Shown here: positions 36,113-43,573 of the stretch, piece by piece | How positions within the stretch are numbered: position 1 is the first letter of the stretch | How the letters are laid out: each line of letters begins with the position of its first letter | Source of the DNA: Sphingopyxis sp. DBS4 | GTDB lineage: Bacteria > Pseudomonadota > Alphaproteobacteria > Sphingomonadales > Sphingomonadaceae | NCBI RefSeq assembly: GCF_024628865.1 | Contig: NZ_CP102384.1 | Location: 383,001-447,000, forward strand | Direction of reading: 5' to 3' | Length of the DNA stretch: 64,000 nt | Notes under the pieces: generated by a model | The model's database searches: none | What the model saw: the letters and a program-made list of their open reading frames with translations, nothing else | What the model was told of the DNA's origin: nothing | Translations under genes and position numbers: made by a program

Positions 36113-36862
36113 TCAGGCGGGCGGGGCGACCTCTTCGGTCAGCGCCTTGACGATCGCGGCGACCGAGGTGGGGGCATAGGCGAAGCCCATATGGCCGCAG
36201 TCGACCTCGATCCGCCGGTCGCTTTCGTGGGCGGACCCGCGCGCGCTGTTCACCGCGACGACCCCGTCATGCTTCGACCAGAGCGCGAAGGTCGGCATCG
36301 CCGGGCGCGGTGCGGGGTGGAAATCGATCGGCGGATTGTCGACCGGGTGGCGCGCGATCAGGTGATAGAGGCGCCACGCGCGATTGGCGCGGCGGCTGCC
36401 CGAAAAGGGCGAGCCGAGCGTGACGACGCGCGCGACCTTGCCCGGATGATGCTTGGCATATTCGCGCGCATAGATGCCGCCGAGGCTCCACCCGACGAGC
36501 GCGGGGGCGTGGCCGGTGCGGTCGATGATCCACTGCACACGGGTGTCGATGCGGTCGATGATGTCGGGGGTCGCGCCGCGGTTAAAGCCGAGACCCCAGG
36601 CATAGCAGCGGAACCCCGCGCGGCGCAGGTCGCCGCGCAGCGCCTTGGTCGCCCAGTCGCCCGACAGGAAGCCGGGGAGGACCATCACCGGCGGATGCGC
36701 GCTGTCGGGATTGGGCTCGGGCGGCAGCGGGCGGATGCGCCCGCCGAGCGCGCGTAGCAGCGCGCCCACCTCGCGCCACAGCAGCGACAGCGGCGGCGGC
36801 GCATCGGGATCGGCGATGCGCGCCGGCCATTCGGCGCGCCGGGTGAGGAAACCGCGAAGCAT
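36113..36862 (-). CDS. Alpha/beta hydrolase, lipase-like
   Basis: 249-aa serine hydrolase. Seen: VMVLPGFLSGDWATKAL (oxyanion region), nucleophile elbow VGWSLGGIYAREYA near 130, an Asp in LWSKHDGVV near 205 and a final His in VDCGHMGF near 230. It resembles lipase/PGAP1-like esterases. There is no signal peptide. Substrate unknown. ATG at 36862. Confidence 0.8.
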   Translation of the reverse strand: MLRGFLTRRAEWPARIADPDAPPPLSLLWREVGALLRALGGRIRPLPPEPNPDSAHPPVMVLPGFLSGDWATKALRGDLRRAGFRCYAWGLGFNRGATPDIIDRIDTRVQWIIDRTGHAPALVGWSLGGIYAREYAKHHPGKVARVVTLGSPFSGSRRANRAWRLYHLIARHPVDNPPIDFHPAPRPAMPTFALWSKHDGVVAVNSARGSAHESDRRIEVDCGHMGFAYAPTSVAAIVKALTEEVAPPA

Positions 36863-36886
36863 GGCGAGGCCTATAACAGATTTTGC

Positions 36887-36905
36887 GCCCCCGCGAAGGC
36901 GGGGC
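36887..36905. repeat. Short hairpin between hydrolase and dehydrogenase genes
   Basis: GCCCCC-GCGAAGGC-GGGGC stem-loop, a half-size version of the CCCCGCGAAGGCGGGG motif that also opens the compound repeat at 60445. May terminate the upstream - strand gene (36915); no T-run. Confidence 0.55.
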
Positions 36906-36914
36906 ACAAGGGCT

Positions 36915-38084
36915 TCAGCCCTTCGGAACCAGTTTGAGCAGCTTGCCGTCCTTGCCGTCGCTGAGCAGCCACACCGAGCCGTCCTCACGCACCTCGACCT
37001 CGCGGATGCGCTGGCCGAAGTCCCAGCGATCGGCCTTGTGGAGCATGTCGCCGTCTATGCTCATGCGGATCAGCCCCTGGCCCGACAGCGCGCCCATCAG
37101 CAGGCTGTTCTTCCAGCCCGAATAGCGGTCGCCGCCGTACCAGGCGAGCCCGGCGGGCGAGACCGACGGGTTCCACCAGAGTTTCGGCGCAGCGAACTCC
37201 GGGCGCGTCGGGTGATCGGGGATGTCCTTGCCGTCGTAATGGTCGCCGTTCGAGACGATCGGATAGCCGTAGTTGGCGCCGCGCTCGACCAGATTGACCT
37301 CGTCGCCGCCCTTCGGTCCCATCTCCTGCTGCCACAGTCTGCCGCTGCCATCGAACGCCAGTCCGAGCAGGTTGCGGTGGCCGAGCGACCAGATTTGCGC
37401 GGTGACGCCGCCCTTTTCGGCGAAAGGATTGTCGGCGGGCACGCTGCCGTCGGGCTTGAGGCGGATGACCTTGCCGAGATTCTTTCCCATGTCCTGCGCG
37501 GGATCGAACTTCTGCCGTTCGCCCGAGGTGATGAAGAGATATTGGCCGTCGGGCGAGAAGGCGAGGCGGTGCGAGAAATGGCCGCGGCCGGGAACTTTCG
37601 GATCCTGTTTCCAGATCACTTGCAACTCGTCGAGCCGCGGCGCCGCGCCCTGCACCAGCGTTGCCTTGCCGACGACCGCGCCGAAATTGTCGCCATCGCC
37701 CGCCTCGACCCAGCTCAGATAGACGGTGCCGCTCGACGCGAAATCCGGGGCGAGGATCACGTCGCCGAACCCTCCCTGACCGCCATAGGCGACCGTCGGC
37801 ACGCCCGCGACGTCGAGCGCCGGGCCGCTTTCCCGCCAGAGCTTGAGCTTGCCCGCGCGCTCGGTAACCAGCGCCTGCTTGCCGCCGGGGAGGAAGGTCA
37901 TCGCCCAGGGCTCGTCGAACGAGGCGACTTCGCGCACCGTGAAAGGCGCATCGGCGAGCGGGGTCGCGGGCTGGGCGCCCGAGGCATCGAGCGCGGCACT
38001 ATCGGCGGCGTTGCTCGCCGGACCTGTGGAGCAGGCGGCAACGGCGATCGCGGCCGACAGGGCGAGGGCGGACAGGCTTTTCAT
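36915..38084 (-). CDS. PQQ-dependent aldose sugar dehydrogenase-like lipoprotein
   Basis: 389-aa six-bladed beta-propeller protein of the soluble aldose dehydrogenase (YliI/GDH-B) family. Seen: lipoprotein signal with lipobox AVAAC near residue 19, DEPWAMTFLPGGK, LSWVEAGDGDNFG, HFSHRLAFSPDGQ (catalytic-type His), SLGHRNLLGLAFD, and YGYPIVSNGDHYDG. These are the PQQ and calcium-site segments. So it is likely anchored in the membrane facing the periplasm. PQQ synthesis genes are not in the window. Confidence 0.88.
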   Translation of the reverse strand: MKSLSALALSAAIAVAACSTGPASNAADSAALDASGAQPATPLADAPFTVREVASFDEPWAMTFLPGGKQALVTERAGKLKLWRESGPALDVAGVPTVAYGGQGGFGDVILAPDFASSGTVYLSWVEAGDGDNFGAVVGKATLVQGAAPRLDELQVIWKQDPKVPGRGHFSHRLAFSPDGQYLFITSGERQKFDPAQDMGKNLGKVIRLKPDGSVPADNPFAEKGGVTAQIWSLGHRNLLGLAFDGSGRLWQQEMGPKGGDEVNLVERGANYGYPIVSNGDHYDGKDIPDHPTRPEFAAPKLWWNPSVSPAGLAWYGGDRYSGWKNSLLMGALSGQGLIRMSIDGDMLHKADRWDFGQRIREVEVREDGSVWLLSDGKDGKLLKLVPKG

Positions 38085-38152
38085 GGGCGGGGCTCGCTTT
38101 GCTGGGGAGAGAGGCCAATGTGGCGCGCCCACGCCCGGATGTCGAGAGGCGC

Positions 38153-38788
38153 TCAGCCCCCCGATGCCTCGCGCCGCGCGGTGATTTCCTCGACACTGTC
38201 CATGATCGCGTCGATCGCTTCGCTCGCGGCGGGGGCATTGGCGCGCTTCTGTGCGAATTGTCCGCGCGCCATGATGTCCTCGAGCGCGGCGCGTGCGCGC
38301 GATACCCGGCTTTTCATCGTGCCGAGCGCGCAATCGCAGATCGCCGCCGCTTCCTCGTAGGCCAAGCCGCCGGCACCGACGAGGATCAGCGCCTCGCGCT
38401 GGTCCTGCGGCAATTCCATCAGCGCGCGCTGGAGGTCGGCCATCTCGCTCGCATCTTCCTGCCGGGCCGGGGTCGATAGCGTGCGCTCGACCGCACCCTC
38501 GTCATATTCGCCGTGGAATTTGTTGCGGCGCATCTGCGACAGGAAGGTGTTGCGCAGAATGACGAAGGTCCATGCCTTGATCGAGGTGCCCTTCTCGAAC
38601 CGGTCGCGCGAGGCCCAGGCCTTGACCATCGTATCCTGCGTCAGGTCGTCGGCAAGGTCGGGGTTGCCCGACAGGCTGCGGCCATAGGCGCGAAGGTGCG
38701 GGATCACGCCCGCGAGCAACTGCTTGAACTCACTGTCCGAAAGCGAATTGTCGTCCTGCGGTGGCGGCGCCGTGTCGGTTCGGGCCAT
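38153..38788 (-). CDS. ecfG: EcfG-type sigma factor of the general stress response
   Basis: 211-aa ECF sigma factor (ECF15 group). Seen: region 2 with LRAYGRSLSGNPDLADDLTQ and KAWTFVILRNTFLSQMRR, and region 4 with LPQDQREALILVGAGGLAYE followed by MKSRVSRARAALEDI. It recognises GGAAC-N16/17-CGTT promoters, and such a site lies in front of this operon. The start ATG shares its A with the stop of nepR (TAATG), so sigma and anti-sigma are translated together. A paralogue with clear similarity is encoded at 39175. Confidence 0.94.
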   Translation of the reverse strand: MARTDTAPPPQDDNSLSDSEFKQLLAGVIPHLRAYGRSLSGNPDLADDLTQDTMVKAWASRDRFEKGTSIKAWTFVILRNTFLSQMRRNKFHGEYDEGAVERTLSTPARQEDASEMADLQRALMELPQDQREALILVGAGGLAYEEAAAICDCALGTMKSRVSRARAALEDIMARGQFAQKRANAPAASEAIDAIMDSVEEITARREASGG

Positions 38789-39042
38789 TATTGCTTCGGG
38801 CTTTTGCTGTCGAGCCGCGACAGAAGGTCGAGCATATGATCGGGCAATTGTTCGGCGACGATATTGCCATAGATCATGCGCAGCTTCGCGCCCACCGGTT
38901 CGGGAGCCTGCCGCCCGGTGAGCGTGCGATGCCACTGGTCGCTGCCGCTGCCGGGAAAGCTGCCGTTCGCCCGGCGCGGCGCATCGGATACGGGCGGATG
39001 CCGGTCCGCGCCATTGATGCCATTGTTGCCGTGCGTTGCCAT
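38788..39042 (-). CDS. nepR: NepR-family anti-sigma factor (second copy)
   Basis: 84-aa anti-sigma factor. Seen: a long, polar N-terminal extension, then LRMIYGNIVAEQLPDHMLD and LLSRLDSKSPKQ at the C-terminus, the NepR core. Its extension is much longer than that of the 57-aa NepR at 20703. ATG 39042 is the only good start, 9 nt from the CGTT box of an exact EcfG promoter, so the mRNA may be nearly leaderless. It overlaps ecfG by one base. Confidence 0.88.
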   Translation of the reverse strand: MATHGNNGINGADRHPPVSDAPRRANGSFPGSGSDQWHRTLTGRQAPEPVGAKLRMIYGNIVAEQLPDHMLDLLSRLDSKSPKQ

Positions 39043-39050
39043 GCCGAAGC

Positions 39051-39075
39051 AACGACAGACTTGGCCGCGGGTTCC
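39051..39075 (-). promoter_or_regulatory. EcfG-type promoter of nepR-ecfG
   Basis: Exact match to GGAAC-N16-CGTT on the - strand: GGAAC at 39075-39071 and CGTT at 39054-39051, just upstream of nepR. This implies positive autoregulation of ecfG together with its anti-sigma factor. Confidence 0.88.
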
Positions 39076-39174
39076 CGCGGCTCGTCGATTTTTGTCGCCG
39101 ACTGTGGCGCGAAAGGCACATCGGCGACACGCGGCCAATATGAAAGCATATGAGTTACTTAGGGTTTTCAAGCC

Positions 39175-39858
39175 TTGCATCGGGCGCTAAGCCTGTGCTT
39201 CATTCCGCTATTGGTTCCGGCCCCCTGCAACGAAAGCCCTTTTATCAGCGACGAATCCGCCCGCCCTCTCGACGATGTCAGCTTCAAGAACGAACTGGCG
39301 GCGATGTTGCCTCATCTGCGCGCTTTCGGTCGCAGCCTGACCGGCAATGCGGACCTTGCCGACGATCTGGTTCAGGAAACGATGCTGAAGGCGTGGAAGG
39401 CGCGCGCCTCCTATATTCCCGGCGGGTCGAGCATGAAGAGCTGGGCCTTCGTCATTCTGCGCAACTGCTTTTTGTCGCAGATGCGGCGGCGGAAATTCAC
39501 CGCCGACTATGATGAACTCGCCGCCGAACGGCTGCTCGTCGCGCCCGACGATCAGGCCGACAGCCTGCACCTCGCCGACGTCCAGCGCGCGCTGATGCTG
39601 CTGCCGGTCGACCAGCGCGAGGCGCTGGTGCTGGTCGGCGCGGGGCAGCTTTCCTACGAAGAGGGGGCGGAGATTTGCGGCTGCGCGGTCGGCACGATGA
39701 AGAGCCGCGTATCGCGCGCGCGCGCCGCGCTGCACGCGATCCTCGAAAGCGGCGAGATGCCGTTGCGGAGCGAGACGCCGCTGGCGCCGAGCGAAGCCTT
39801 TGCCGCGATCATGGGCGATGTCGATCGACTGGCGGGCGGCGGTCCTTCGCCGGACTGA
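39175..39858 (+). CDS. Second EcfG-like sigma factor
   Basis: About 215-227-aa ECF15-like sigma factor, paralogous to the one at 38153 and divergent from it. Seen: region 2 LRAFGRSLTGNADLADDLVQ and KSWAFVILRNCFLSQMRRR, region 4 LLPVDQREALVLVGAGQLSYE and MKSRVSRARAALHAI, and a similar acidic tail. The N-terminus is uncertain: there is no ATG or GTG before Met44; TTG at 39175 or TTG at 39211 are the options, neither with a clear ribosome-binding site. No GGAAC box is seen upstream, so its control may differ from the first sigma. Confidence 0.85.
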   Translation: MHRALSLCFIPLLVPAPCNESPFISDESARPLDDVSFKNELAAMLPHLRAFGRSLTGNADLADDLVQETMLKAWKARASYIPGGSSMKSWAFVILRNCFLSQMRRRKFTADYDELAAERLLVAPDDQADSLHLADVQRALMLLPVDQREALVLVGAGQLSYEEGAEICGCAVGTMKSRVSRARAALHAILESGEMPLRSETPLAPSEAFAAIMGDVDRLAGGGPSPD

Positions 39859-39880
39859 AGCGCCAGCATCCCCCTTCTTT

Positions 39881-39958
39881 CGTCATCCCGGCGAAGGCCG
39901 GGATCTCGCCGATGCGTCAGGCCGAGGCGGTGAGATCCCGGCCTTCGCCGGGATGACG
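39881..39958. repeat. Palindromic intergenic repeat, family B, copy 2
   Basis: 78-nt inverted repeat, identical to copy 1 (35226) except three central bases. It sits between the convergent second sigma gene and the second phyR and could serve as a bidirectional terminator (inferred). Confidence 0.9.
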
Positions 39959-39971
39959 CATCGGGAAAAGG

Positions 39972-40766
39972 TCAGGCCGCGAGCTGCGGTGTGAAAAGCA
40001 GGCTCTGGCTGATCGCCGCGCGCACCGTATTCTCGCGGAACGGCTTGGAGATCAGGAAGGTCGGCTCGACGCAATGGCCGGTCAGCAGCCGCTCGGGAAA
40101 GGCGGTGATGAAGATCGCCGGCACCGGCGCGACCGCCAATATGTCCTGAACCGCGTCGATCCCCGACGAGCCGTCGGCGAGCTGAATGTCGGCGAGGACG
40201 AGCCCCGCGTCGCTGTCCTCGAAAGCGGCGATCGCGTCGTCGTGCGTCGTGGCGATGCCCGCGACGTCGTGGCCAAGGCCGCGAACGATCTGTTCGAGCT
40301 CCATCGCGATCAGCGGTTCGTCCTCGATGATCAGGACCGAGGTGCGCGCTTCGCGGTCGATATCGCCCGCGGCTTCGCCGAGCAGCGTTTCGACCGTGGC
40401 GGCATCGGTGCCGGTGATCCGCGCGGTTTCGGCGACCGAAAAGCCTTCGAGTGCTGTGAGCAGCAGCATCTGCCGGCCGAGCGGCGTGATCCGTGCGAGG
40501 CGGCGGTTTGCGGCGCGGACGAGCGGATCCTCCTCGTCGTCGCCTTCGCCGTCGTCGAGAAAGGCGCTTTCCCAGATGCGGTGGAAATTACGGTAGAGAT
40601 CGATGCGGGTGTCGGGGCCGGTGCGGAATTCATCGGGGGCCGCGACGATTACCTCCAGCGTCGTGTGAACGAAATTGTCGCCATGCTGCTGGCTGCCGGT
40701 CAGCGCGCGCGCGTAGCGCCGCAGAAAGGGCAGATGTCCGCGGATTTCTTCTCCCAAGCTCATCAT
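39972..40766 (-). CDS. phyR: PhyR-type response regulator (second copy)
   Basis: 264-aa anti-anti-sigma factor, paralogue of the protein at 21073. Seen: sigma-like N-terminal domain with LPFLRRYARALTGSQQHGD and TALEGFSVAETARITGTD, receiver domain with IIEDEPLIAMELEQ and phospho-acceptor Asp193 in LADIQLAD, and FITAFPERLLTG. It differs from the first copy mainly in the stretch 65-85, which is acidic (DDGEGDDEEDP). Starts MM: ATG 40766 or 40763, after AGGGAG. Divergent from the HWE sensor kinase, the probable phosphate donor by context. Confidence 0.94.
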   Translation of the reverse strand: MMSLGEEIRGHLPFLRRYARALTGSQQHGDNFVHTTLEVIVAAPDEFRTGPDTRIDLYRNFHRIWESAFLDDGEGDDEEDPLVRAANRRLARITPLGRQMLLLTALEGFSVAETARITGTDAATVETLLGEAAGDIDREARTSVLIIEDEPLIAMELEQIVRGLGHDVAGIATTHDDAIAAFEDSDAGLVLADIQLADGSSGIDAVQDILAVAPVPAIFITAFPERLLTGHCVEPTFLISKPFRENTVRAAISQSLLFTPQLAA

Positions 40767-40791
40767 GATGCTCCCTCTTGTCAAAAGGGGA

Positions 40792-40817
40792 TACGCGGGG
40801 CGCGCGCATCGGGTTCC
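40792..40817 (-). promoter_or_regulatory. EcfG-like promoter of the second phyR
   Basis: On the - strand GGAAC (40817-40813), 17 nt, then CGTA (40795-40792); one base off CGTT. It lies about 26 nt before the phyR start codon at the expected distance. Confidence 0.55.
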
Positions 40818-40961
40818 CGTCGGCAAGGCGTCCCGCTTTGCTGCAACTTGTTGGCGCGCAAAGCGTAGACTCTGCCGGGACGCGAGCGAATTGGGCCTAA
40901 GGGAGCGGAATTGTTCCGTTTTTCCTGGGGTCGCCACAATGCTTTTTTAGGAACTCGATTC

Positions 40962-42506
40962 ATGGCAGAGCGGCCCGGCGCGGATATCGGTGCAGCGACA
41001 CCGGCGGGGACAGGAACAGGGGGAGCGGCCTTGGCGGACGGTGGGGAAGGCGATGCCACGCAGCGCGAGACATGGCGACTCGATACCCTTCGCGAATATC
41101 GGCTGCTGGGGAGCGGCCGCGAGGTGGCATTCGACCGGGTCACCAAGCTGGTCGCCGACCTGTTCGATGCGCCAATCTCGCTCGTGACGCTCGTCGACGA
41201 TTGCCGGCAATGGTTCAAATCCGCGCATGGCCTCGACATCGAGGAGACGCCGCGCGACATCAGTTTCTGTCAGCATGTGGTGGCCGGCGATGCCCCCTTG
41301 ATCGTTACTGACGCCCGCGCCGACGATCGCTTTCGCGACAATATATTGGTGACGGGGGAGCCCTTCATTCGATTTTACGCGGGGGTGCCGCTCCGCGCCT
41401 ACAATGGCGCGGTGCTTGGCACCCTCTGCATCATCGATCGCCGCGAGCGCGCGCTTCTGGAAGACCGCGAGCTTGAGCGGCTCGAGGATTTCGCGGCGAT
41501 CATCATGGCCGAGGCCGATCTGCGCCGCATCGTCGTCGAGCGAGACGAGGCGCGCCGCACGCTCGAGCGCGCGCTCGACTATTCGGGAATCGCGACATGG
41601 CGCTACGATTCACGCGCCGCAACGGCGGTATGGCGTGGCGCGGTCGCTGACCTGTGGGGCGCCGACTGGGAAAGCGCGCTACGCACCCGTGAAGGGATTT
41701 TCGAGCGCATCCACCCCGACGACCGGTCGCGCGTTCAGGCGGCGATCGACGAGGCGGTGGCAAGCGGCACCCCCTATGCGGTCGAGCACCGCATCGTCCA
41801 TCCCGAGCGCGGGGTACGCTGGCTCGGCATCCGTGGCGACTGGGACGTGCACAATGACGACGCGGTGCTGACCGGCATCAGCATCGACATCACCGAACAG
41901 AAGAGCCGGCAGGAAAACGCCAATCTGCTGATGCGCGAACTGCACCACCGGATGCGCAACCTGTTCGCGACGGTCAGCGCGATCATCTCGCTGACGCGGC
42001 ACGCGGCGCGCGACGTCGATGATTATGTCGAGCGGATCAGCAGCCGCCTCGACGCGCTCAATCGTGCGCAAAATGTGTTGCTCGGCGCCAATTTCATGAC
42101 CGGATCGATGCACGCGCTGATGCGCGAGGTGGAGGCAAGTTTTCCGCGCATCCGTTGGTCGGGGCCCGACCTGCTGCTTCCCGAAAATGCGCTGGTCGCG
42201 ATGGCGCTGCTGTTCAACGAACTGGCGACGAATGCGGCCAAGCATGGCGCGCTGACCGGATCCGAAGGTCAGGTCGAGGTAACATGGACGCAGGATCCCG
42301 AAGGAAGCGAACCGCGGCTGTTCCGCCTCACCTGGACCGAAAGCGGCGGCGCTCCTGTCGTCGGCCCGCCCGAGCGGACGAGTTTCGGCACGCTGCTGAT
42401 GGAGCGCAGCGTGCGCAACAATCTGGGTGGCACGATCGAGCGGCGCTGGGAGCCCGGCGGACTGATCGTCGACGTCGCCCTGCCGGCGCGCTGGCGCGAG
42501 GCCTGA
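40962..42506 (+). CDS. GAF-PAS HWE-family sensor histidine kinase
   Basis: 514-aa soluble sensor kinase. Seen: GAF domain (about 55-185), PAS domain (about 205-312, with HPDDRSRV and ITEQKSRQE), HWE/HisKA2 dimerisation domain with ELHHRMRNLF (phospho-acceptor His329) and the ATPase part with LFNELATNAAKHGALT and the WTESGG motif that gives the HWE family its W-x-E. No membrane segments. Kinases of this family phosphorylate PhyR proteins in other alphaproteobacteria; the divergent phyR next to it makes that the likely job here. ATG 40962 chosen. Confidence 0.88.
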   Translation: MAERPGADIGAATPAGTGTGGAALADGGEGDATQRETWRLDTLREYRLLGSGREVAFDRVTKLVADLFDAPISLVTLVDDCRQWFKSAHGLDIEETPRDISFCQHVVAGDAPLIVTDARADDRFRDNILVTGEPFIRFYAGVPLRAYNGAVLGTLCIIDRRERALLEDRELERLEDFAAIIMAEADLRRIVVERDEARRTLERALDYSGIATWRYDSRAATAVWRGAVADLWGADWESALRTREGIFERIHPDDRSRVQAAIDEAVASGTPYAVEHRIVHPERGVRWLGIRGDWDVHNDDAVLTGISIDITEQKSRQENANLLMRELHHRMRNLFATVSAIISLTRHAARDVDDYVERISSRLDALNRAQNVLLGANFMTGSMHALMREVEASFPRIRWSGPDLLLPENALVAMALLFNELATNAAKHGALTGSEGQVEVTWTQDPEGSEPRLFRLTWTESGGAPVVGPPERTSFGTLLMERSVRNNLGGTIERRWEPGGLIVDVALPARWREA

Positions 42507-42556
42507 ACCATCGAAGGGATTTGTTCCTTCTTTGTTCTTTATGCTAAGCGGGCAGG

Positions 42557-43573
42557 ATGACGACGCGCGGCAAACCCTGGCTCGAACCGCACCCACATGG
42601 GCTCTATGTAAAGCCCGCCGACCTCTGGATCGATCCGTCGCGCCCGGTCGAACGCGCCGCGGTGACGCACGGCCATGCCGATCATGCGCGCAGCGGCCAT
42701 GGCGCGGTGTTCGCGACGCCCGAGACGCTGGCGATCATGGCGCTGCGCTACGGCGTCGACGCCGCAGCGAGACACAATCAGGCTTTCCTCTATGGCGACG
42801 GGTTCGAGCGCGGCGGGGTGCGTTTCTCTTTCCACCCGGCGGGGCATGTGCTGGGCAGCGCGCAGATCGCGATGGAATATCGCGGCGAGCGGATCGTCGT
42901 CACCGGCGACTATAAGCGCCGCCCCGACCCGACCTGCGCGCCGTTCGAGGTCGTGCCGTGCGACATCTTCATCACGGAAGCGACCTTTGGTCTGCCGGTC
43001 TTCCGCCACCCGCCGACCCATGACGAGATCGCCAAGCTGATCGGCGCGGTGCGCGCCGAGCCCGACCGCTCGGTGCTCGTCGGCGCCTATGCGCTGGGGA
43101 AAGCGCAGCGGGTGATCGCCGAACTGCGCGCCGCCGGATGGAGCGCGCCCATCTATATTCACGGCGCGCTCGAACGCATGTGCGCGCTCTATGCGGCGCA
43201 CGGCGTCGACCTTGGCGAGTTGCGGCTGGTGAGCGAGGCGGACAAGGCCGAGATGGCGGGGCAGATCGTCCTCGCGCCGCCCTCGGCGCTGAACGACCGC
43301 TGGTCACGGCGTCTGCCCGATCCGGTCACCGCGATGGCGTCGGGCTGGATGCGCGTGCGCCAGCGCGCGCGGCAGCGGATGGTCGAACTGCCGCTCGTCA
43401 TCTCCGACCATGCCGACTGGGACGAACTCACCGCGACGATCACGGAGGTGAACCCCAGGGAAAGCTGGATCACCCATGGCAGCGAAGATGGCCTGCTGCG
43501 CTGGTGCGAACTGACCCAGCGCAAGGCGCGTGCGCTGCACCTCGTCGGCCGCGATCTGGAGGAGGAGGCGTGA
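42557..43573 (+). CDS. Ligase-associated DNA exonuclease (beta-CASP metallo-beta-lactamase)
   Basis: 338-aa nuclease of the metallo-beta-lactamase/beta-CASP type. Seen: the zinc motif VTHGHADHARSGH at 37-49, HPAGHVLGSAQIAMEY near 95, GDYKRRPDPT near 115, and a C-terminal VISDHADWDEL. In other bacteria it is encoded with an ATP-dependent ligase and a Lhr-type helicase in a repair cluster. Here only the ligase follows, with a GTGA overlap. Confidence 0.9.
   Translation: MTTRGKPWLEPHPHGLYVKPADLWIDPSRPVERAAVTHGHADHARSGHGAVFATPETLAIMALRYGVDAAARHNQAFLYGDGFERGGVRFSFHPAGHVLGSAQIAMEYRGERIVVTGDYKRRPDPTCAPFEVVPCDIFITEATFGLPVFRHPPTHDEIAKLIGAVRAEPDRSVLVGAYALGKAQRVIAELRAAGWSAPIYIHGALERMCALYAAHGVDLGELRLVSEADKAEMAGQIVLAPPSALNDRWSRRLPDPVTAMASGWMRVRQRARQRMVELPLVISDHADWDELTATITEVNPRESWITHGSEDGLLRWCELTQRKARALHLVGRDLEEEA

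Noticed and set aside
39150..39512. 120-aa frame starting with ATG at the beginning of the second EcfG-like gene.
   Set aside because: After the first residues it becomes Arg/Pro/Ser-rich and runs through a well-conserved sigma region in the wrong frame. Kept only as a hint about a possible frameshift near the start.
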